A DNA stretch of 64,000 nt from Pseudopithomyces maydicus (Eukaryota; Ascomycota; Dothideomycetes; Pleosporales; Didymosphaeriaceae): NCBI GenBank assembly GCA_026873275.1, contig JANTUC010000009.1:620001-684000 (forward strand). The letters are read 5' to 3'. A model generated the notes under the pieces. The model was given only the letters and a program-made list of their open reading frames with translations, had not been told where the DNA came from and did not search any database. Of the stretch, positions 57,491 to 64,000 are shown piece after piece (within the stretch, counting starts at the first letter, position 1; the number at the start of each line of letters is the position of its first letter). The position numbers and the translations under genes are program-made.

Positions 57491-58453
57491 TACAGGCAGG
57501 TCGGTGGCTGCTGGGATGCGCGGGGCTCTTGGAGCATGTTTGGGCGGCGGCCAATGGCACGGCTCAGCCCCGTTGCTTCATCAGTGCGTTTTGCATGCTG
57601 GCCGGAGCCGTGCAGCTTTTAGTTTGGTGGGGAACCTGTCCGCAACGCGAGGGGCACACGACAGCCCGCAACCTTTGCTGCTGCCCGTCGCCGTCACGCC
57701 CGCGATGCTGCTCGCCCGGACTTGGGGCTGCCTGCGACTCAGCCGAGCAAAGACTCATACGTCGCCTGCCTGCCCTGCTGCCGTTGGCCGCCCGCGTTGG
57801 CTTCTGATGACTCCCCCGGTCCGCACTTTCTCACCGCTGGTAGACTTGCACTAGTGCCTCTCCTTCGGGACTAGCCCGCCAAGATTTCCCAAAAATTATC
57901 CAGTAGACCAGACTCGCCCGCCCGCGCCCTCACTCCCCATACCACCCAGAGACAACGAAGTCGCCATATTCCCCAGAGACCCATATCCTTCCTCCTTCAT
58001 CACATCACTCCCGTCGAGACAATGCCGCAGGCAATCGCTGAGCTCTAAATTCCCTCTGGAGCGGCCCCATGCCCGGGTCGCTCCAGCCGGCCAGCTCACG
58101 AGTATTCACACCTCTACGACGACACCATCCACGATTGCGTGAAGCATTTCTGCTCGCACTCGTCTCCTGTCCTCACCAGTCGTCATTTCTGCCTTGCCAA
58201 CTCCCCATTGTCACTTCTGTTCGGCCAAGCTTGCCAGAAGAACATCGGCGACATTCGGGGCTCGACATAGTTGAGAGCCTTGCACTCAGCACACCACACA
58301 CCGCACCCACAGACCCTTACCCTTTCCCCTCCCAAACATCTCCCCCGTCTCGTGTCTCCTCTCCGCCCCCTCCCCTCAACCTTTCTCCTGCTCGTTTAGT
58401 CTTCCACCACTTATCCTTCTCCCACCAAGCGAAACAACCCCCAGGCGAACCCA

Positions 58454-60794
58454 ATGGCCCACTCCGTCCACTCTCGCGCCATCATGGCCGAGCTAGGTGG
58501 CAAGCACTTGAACCACCGCAAGCTCGAGTACGACACCCCCACCAATGTCAGCAGAAGCGACCAACGCTCTGCTCCATCCAACGATACCTCCTCCAACACC
58601 ACTAGCCACGTTGGCTCCCAAGGCGATGGCCCCGCTCCCACCGAGGAAACTCCCAACGAAGAAGACGACGAAGACAGTAGTGCCGCTCAAGATGATGAGG
58701 AAGATCCAGACGCCATCGCCCCGTCTCGTGGCCGTGGTAAGGGTAAGGGCAAAGGCATACGCCCTGCCATCCACATCGAGCCTGTTGATGACGATGAGTC
58801 TCAAGCAGAGGACGCTTCTGCTTCCCACGAGACGGGGCTTCGCCTTGGTAGTGGTGCGATGAACAGTCTGCTAGGCAACAAGAAGCGTACATACAGCAGC
58901 CTCTCCAACACCTCGGTGCTGTTTGGCGATGATGAATCTGACCACACCTTTCCTCGGCGCAAGTTTGCTCGCAAGTTGAGCAACAGCAACTTCAAACCAC
59001 TGTTGAAGTACAAAGAAAATGCTAACCAAGACATGAACGATGTCGACAATGCTATTGAGACTGATGATGAAGATTACAGTGGTGTCAATCTTGTCCCTGA
59101 AGACGATGATGACGAGTTTGGAGACATGGAGCAACAAGAAGAAAGCTTCATCATTCAGGATGAGGAGCACACCACTGCTGCGTTGATCAACCAATTCAGT
59201 GATGCACGCAGACTAAGCCTTGACAGCCTCGCGAGCGACAACATTTTTGACTTCACTGCTCCACTCGACGATAATTATGCCGTGAACCAAAACGACATGG
59301 GCTTTGCGCGCTTCTTCGAACCTGCACCGATTCCTGCCTCGCCCGATGTCGCCGCAAAGAGGAAATTCTCCGACAGCTCTACAAAGCGCGTCCGTTTTGA
59401 TGATGAGGTTCAAATGTCCGACAGCTCAAGTTCATCTTCGGACGAATTGGACAGCTCTCTGTATCCCGATCTGTTCCTCGACCAGGACAAGCTCCCCGCT
59501 AGTCTATCTCAACTTCTTGAGTATGATCATGATGAGGATAACGAAGACTATGATTCTCCCGCATCCGAGGCATCATTCTGGGACTTTGGCGAGGGCGATT
59601 TGCACCAGAGCACTCAAGGCGCCGAGTATCTTGATGAGGATTCTTCCGACCCTGGCTCCAGTGGCTATGAAAGTATGTTCTTTCCTAGTCGTGTGCTGCT
59701 CTGTAAACTAACTTGATGCTGTAGCTGATATGGGCGATACCACTGATGAGTACGAATCCGACTCAGATGCTCCTCCGCAAACCCCGCTACAGAAAAAATC
59801 CGTTCTTCGTCAACCTAATTCTGCCCCAGGGTCTAGGTTCAATAGCCCCCAAGCTTTCGAGCGATCTTCCAGGCCTAACGGGCGCGCTATCCCCCCCACT
59901 CGTGGCATCTTCATCCACGAAGACTTCAGCAAGGCCATTGCAGTCACCAATCGCACTACCAAGCGACTTACCTTCTACCGTCCACGCACCCCTATGATAT
60001 CCTGGATCCCAATCAATGGTGCGCAAAGCAGCTCCACAAGCAATGCCAATGACAGTCCTCGTGCCTCGTTGGCGCAGTTCAATGCTTCGGACAGCGAAGT
60101 CAGCAATGAAGTCTTCAATAATCCTTTCACCACTTCTGATATCATGCTCACTGGTATATTCGGTGCAGCACCCGCCAACGACTACTTCTTCGGTGCTGAT
60201 TCCATTGGACCCCCAGAAGCGTTCTACCCCTTTGTTAGCGTAGGGTCGAACGGTGTCGTGGATGACGAAGATGATCTGGAAGACGAGGACTACGAAGACG
60301 ATCTCAACATCACCGATTTCATGGATTTCGGATCCGACGTTGATGCTACAGACGTTGAGCAAGAGGAGGACGACATGGACATGCCTGCTACACCGGCTGT
60401 CTCCAAAACGGCCATGGCCGGTTCTACACCTGCTCAGCCTACGCCAATGGACGAAACTCCTGTCAATCGAAAGAGGAATACTTCGGACGCAATGCTGCAG
60501 CACTTTGACCGCGGTGTCGTGACAGCGTTCCGCAACAACCAAAATCGGTACCGTGACATCGCACAGCTACCGTCGGACCCGACTATTCGCGCGTCTGTTT
60601 CCCGTCCAGTTCGATCTGGTAAATCAGCCGAAACCGTCATGACTCCTTTGCGTAAGCGGTCGTCGAAGAGGGCTGCCAAATCGCCTTTCCAGGCCAGTTC
60701 CCCTCTGAGCTCACGCGTAAACAAGGCATCCTCGCGGCTTAACAGTTCACTACTGAACCACCCTCGCGCTCCTAGAATGGGCGCCTTCACTTGA
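58454..60794 (+). CDS. Acidic serine-rich nuclear-type protein with RVxF-like motif
   Basis: Function unknown. Exons 58454-59672 and 59725-60794 give 762 residues. Composition is acidic with many Ser/Asp runs and few hydrophobic blocks, suggesting a mostly disordered nuclear protein. Conserved-looking islands are GLRLGSGAMNSLLGNKKRTYSSLSN, the PKRKFSD/TKRVRFDDEV region (about 308-320; KRVRF fits a PP1-docking RVxF motif), EASFWDFGE, RGIFIHEDFSKAIAV, and a basic C-terminus with SETV-like TVMTPLRKRSSKRAAKSPF. The intron phase closes exactly. A PP1 link is inference from a short motif only. Confidence 0.75.
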
Positions 60795-61672
60795 ACATCA
60801 CATTGGTCTCGCATGCGAAGCACTACCCTTGGGAGAATAGCTGCGAGCTTGATGGCAATCTCTTCTAAGATTCCCCACGACCTTACGATATCCACGGCCT
60901 GTATTTCCGATCATATCTTACGATCGTGTTATTATTATACTTGGTAATGAATGCATTACACGGTCATCAAAAGTTTTCCGGTCTCGACCACGCGGTCGAC
61001 GTCCGGCAAAAGTTGACGAGACGTATCTCTGACGGTACTTTTTTCTTTCCTTCGCGTATTCGATTTCGGAATGATACCATGCCGCTTATTCTCTTTTCGG
61101 GGCTGGACGACGAATACGACGCTTCTTTGGGCGTTCCTGTTATCGTTTTCCATACGGCGCCTGATTGGTCTGGTTTGATAGGGTTTGGTCTGGCGAACTC
61201 AATCGCTCCACATCTCGGTTCGGCGCTTATCCTGCAGGCTCAGGCGGTTGTTGGTCGTTGGGGCTAGGATTTGGGTTGGTGGGGTTTTACGGTTCTGGTG
61301 TGGCAATGTACATTTCGCTACTTTTTTTTCCTTTGTTCCGTGGCCATGTGTAGGAGTAGCGATGAATGTCTGTGTGTGTAGCTATGAAAACGTTGACCCA
61401 TTTGCTGTATTGCGTTGGTGACCATGGCCTATGTTTTTTTCGTCTTTCGTTGTTCCTGATCACTAGGTACAGGGTCGCAATCTCGTGGCTTTACCTGGGT
61501 ATACTTGCTTGGCGTGGCATTGAAAGAGCTGTCGAGCAGCCACCCCCACGATTAAGCCATTCAGCAAATGGCCCAAGCTTAGCTCCGCCGACGTCACGGT
61601 GCCTGCACACGAACCCACAAAACATCACATCCATTCCGTTGCGAGCGGTCACGACAAAGCCCAAGCAACACA
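60795..61672. other. Intergenic region
   Basis: 878 bp: 3' region of the acidic protein gene, several T runs around 61320-61440, then the seipin promoter. No gene seen. Confidence 0.5.
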
Positions 61673-63107
61673 ATGGACGATGCGGATGACGATGGGAAGC
61701 ACAGCGCACCACGTACCATTGCTCAGTACGTCAAAGTAGGTGCCCATGCCCGAAACAACCCTCTCATGGACGCGTCTACGCGTAGCGGAGCAGACGGGGT
61801 AACCGACTCTTCTTACAGGGCACCGCGCTGCTCCCGCTTAGAATCGCAACTTCTCCGCCGTTGTTACGAACCTACCTCCGCACTATCCTCTTACTGCTCA
61901 CCTCGAGTGTGTTATTTGGTGCCGCTCTAATAGCATACACATCCTTCTACTATGCCTATATCCCTGTCCGTGGGCTGGAGGTACCGATATACCTGCAGTA
62001 TGAGCATCGCCCTCCTGTTATCCTCCCACCCATCGATTCGCAAGTCGAAGCGAGAGTCCCTAAGCACCCCTACGGTATCGCCAATGTCCACGGTCTGGTG
62101 TCCCGCCAGAAATACGATGTCGATGTTACCCTCGCTCTCCCGCGAAGTCGAAAAATCTCGATGCAGGGAATTTTATGATATTCCTGGATATGCGCGGACC
62201 AGGGACGCGGGGCGGAGGTGTGAAAGCCGCGCTGGGGTGGGAGGAAGACTGGGAGGTAGAAGACTTCTCGCAGGGACCTGATTCCGGGACGACAAAAGAT
62301 GGCATATCGAGACAGGAGGCTGAAGCAGGTGGGATGGAGCAGGCAGAGACATTGGCGAGGAGCAGGAGGCCTGCCATATTGACGTATAGGAGCTGGATGA
62401 CCGAGATGGCGTATCGGGGCCTTCGTCTTCCGCTATATGTGCTGGGGTGGGGAAGCGAGGAAGAATTGGTCAAGGTCAGACTTATGGAAGGGGTGGTGTT
62501 TGAGAGAGGGTGGCGGAACGTACCGACAAGCATTCGAATGGAGCTTAGGAGCAAAATCCCGCTCGAAGTGTACAGTGCGGGGGTAAAGTTTGTGGCACGA
62601 CTGGAAGGATTGCGATGGGTCATGTACACCCACCGTCTGACCTCCGCCGTCGCTTTTATCGCTCTTTTCTGGGGAGTAGAAATGGGTGTCCTGCTCTTTA
62701 CATGGGCACTGTTTTCCTTCTGTCTTGGAAGAGTTGACAGCGAAGAGGACTCTTCGAAGGTGGAAACTGAAGAAGGAGTTATCAAGACGGAGACGGACAA
62801 GGACGATCAATCGGTACCGCCCACACCGTTCAGTGACACAGAAAGGACATTTCCGACACTAGCAAGCCACCAACCACTACATTATTCTTCAACTAGCCCC
62901 AAGGAAGAGCGCGCCACCCCAGCTTTGGAAGACATACCTATCAAGGAAGAGGCAGATGCAGAGGCTGACGACGAGGATGATGACTTCCTGCTACAGGAAC
63001 CGATTCCTACTTCCGCAACGGGTATTTTGACGGACTCTGGTATTGGAACGAGTATGGAGAGTAGCGTTGAGAGGAGAGGGTTGAGCAGGCGCAAGTCACA
63101 AAAGTAA
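61673..63107 (+). CDS. Seipin (ER lipid-droplet assembly factor), with a -1 frame shift
   Basis: ER membrane protein that organises lipid-droplet formation and contact sites. Exon 61673-61735 (21 codons), then 61819-63107. The first membrane helix is LRTILLLLTSSVLFGAALIA, followed by the lumenal seipin domain (YYAYIPVRGLEVPIYLQY, ANVHGLVSRQKYDVDVTLALP, NFMIFLDM, LILTYRSWMT-like TYRSWMTEMAYRGLRLP, VYSAGVKFVARLEGLRWVMY). The second helix is SAVAFIALFWGVEMGVLLF, and the tail is acidic. The frame changes by -1 in the run of five A at about 62149-62153, inside the conserved strand pair, with no intron possible; total about 450 residues. A base undercall is the simplest reading for a core gene. Confidence 0.85.
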
Positions 63108-63747
63108 AGTCAGTTGGGGTGGACATATGAAGATACGGCAGTAGAGAGGGTTACATTTTATGCGGTGATACCACCTGTGTATTTGATTTCTAGCTAGGCT
63201 ATAAAAATGTCTAATATTCTAATAGGGTGTATTCGAATACTCCCCGCGGAGCTTCCTAGCAGAGTGACACTCTTGATATTAGAGTTGACACCAGCCAGAC
63301 TTAGGCATTCATGTAAAAACAAAATCGGACAAGGATGACCTGTCCACTTCGCTTGTTTCAAGAATCTCAGGTGATCAGGTATATTACTTTCAAATCATGT
63401 CTACATTCGTTCCAGTGTTATTCTTTTTGGGATGTACCATGCGTGTACGAGACCATTCCTTTGATATCTTGTTCTCCGACACGGAAGTGGCCCAGTTTGG
63501 CTAGTCATGTACGCTATGTCAGGCTGCCGAGGTACGTCACTTGAACATCCTTGTCGATTTGCCCTTCAATTAATTTGCCTCCGCGTCAGAGATGACCTGC
63601 GCCTTATTCCCCTTTTTGTTTTCTTCTAGTTACATTAGCGAATCTATCTTCTAATATCCCTGATTGCATCCTCTACTCCACGTATCGCCAGTTTGAAACA
63701 TCTGGCATTAGCACAACAACGACGCCATCTATCCCACGGAATAAACA
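63108..63747. other. Intergenic region
   Basis: 640 bp, 3' region of seipin and promoter of the last gene. No gene seen. Confidence 0.5.
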
Positions 63748-64000
63748 ATGGAGTCCTCACCTTCAGCAATGCTGAAGCTCTTGCTGCCAAAGACACCATT
63801 CATACTCAAGACAGCACTGTCGCATAGCATTGGAATGTCTGAAACGTCCTCAAAATGGGACCTTCGTACCGAGCTCACTATCAAAATCCTCCGCGACATG
63901 CTCGGTCCTAACCAGAAAAAGCTCACTCCCATCACAAAAATGCAACACCTCACGACCAAGGACCAAGGTGTCAAGGGCAAGATTTGGGCATCGAAAGTCA
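63748..64000 (+). CDS. Alpha/beta hydrolase-like protein, N-terminal fragment
   Basis: Partial gene running off the right edge; 84 residues are visible from the ATG at 63748. The stretch SSKWDLRTELTIKILRDMLG, then LTPITKMQHLTTKDQGVKGKIWASKV, resembles the N-terminal cap of a fungal alpha/beta hydrolase family common in accessory genomes. No nucleophile elbow is visible yet, so the assignment is tentative. Confidence 0.55.
   Translation, partial: MESSPSAMLKLLLPKTPFILKTALSHSIGMSETSSKWDLRTELTIKILRDMLGPNQKKLTPITKMQHLTTKDQGVKGKIWASKV

Larger units (their letters stand above)
56507..58453. other. GC-rich gene-free region with microsatellites
   Basis: 1.95 kb, GC-rich on average. Holds a CAG/TAG-type microsatellite, a 10-bp tandem repeat, and a long pyrimidine-rich leader (about 58080-58450) before the next gene. 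Several overlapping open frames exist but none has family character, as expected for GC-rich noncoding DNA. Confidence 0.5.

Noticed and set aside
1..64000. tRNA genes, rRNA, CRISPR arrays
   Set aside because: I saw no cloverleaf with a T-arm GTTCRANNC in proper spacing, no rRNA-like sequence, and no spaced repeat array; the organism is eukaryotic.
1..64000. Transposable elements
   Set aside because: No transposase, reverse transcriptase or integrase-like frame and no terminal repeats were found, even in the gene-free gaps.

Overview
The window is nuclear DNA from a filamentous ascomycete (Pezizomycotina). Genes carry short introns of about 45-80 bp with GT..AG ends and CTAAC/CTGAC-like branch sites. 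Coding density is roughly one gene per 2 kb, and the families (Zn2Cys6 regulators, SAT-type non-reducing PKS, ascomycete heme peroxidase) are typical of the group. The overall look suggests Dothideomycetes, perhaps Pleosporales; that is inference from protein character, not from a search.

Left block (0.5-22 kb) is mostly core cell biology: NTF2, a beta-ketothiolase, a lysine-rich nuclear-type protein, the succinyl-CoA ligase beta subunit, a GDT1-type cation transporter, a secreted heme peroxidase, a TRF/Taz1-like telomere protein with a C-terminal telobox Myb, a cysteine-motif protein, an unknown protein, RNA polymerase III subunit RPC31, and an HSM3/PSMD5-like protein. About 2 kb of gene-free, repeat-rich DNA follows.

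The middle block (24-48 kb) is accessory. An SDR-like protein and a Zn2Cys6 regulator lead into what I read as a secondary-metabolite gene cluster: Zn2Cys6 regulator, O-methyltransferase, FAD monooxygenase, second O-methyltransferase, divergent non-reducing polyketide synthase (SAT-KS-AT-PT-ACP, no thioesterase), NmrA-like oxidoreductase and TRI12-type MFS exporter. The likely logic is: the PKS builds an aromatic polyketide, the FAD enzyme and NmrA-like protein adjust its oxidation state, the two methyltransferases cap hydroxyls, the MFS protein exports it, and the regulator acts through GCCGA-type sites that recur in the cluster promoters.

Right block (49-64 kb) returns to core genes: a Cdk9-type cyclin (Pch1-like), histone chaperone Chz1, a PARP-type zinc-finger protein, a large mitochondrial-looking helical protein, an acidic nuclear-looking protein, seipin, and the start of an alpha/beta hydrolase running off the end.

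An important caveat is that in five genes (cysteine-motif protein, cluster regulator, PKS, mitochondrial protein, seipin) the reading frame shifts by exactly -1 inside, or between, convincing coding stretches. The same direction every time, in core and accessory genes alike, points to single-base undercalls in the assembly rather than to decay of the cluster; two of the five also have a weak intron explanation. Exon coordinates below were set by hand from splice signals and frame continuity.
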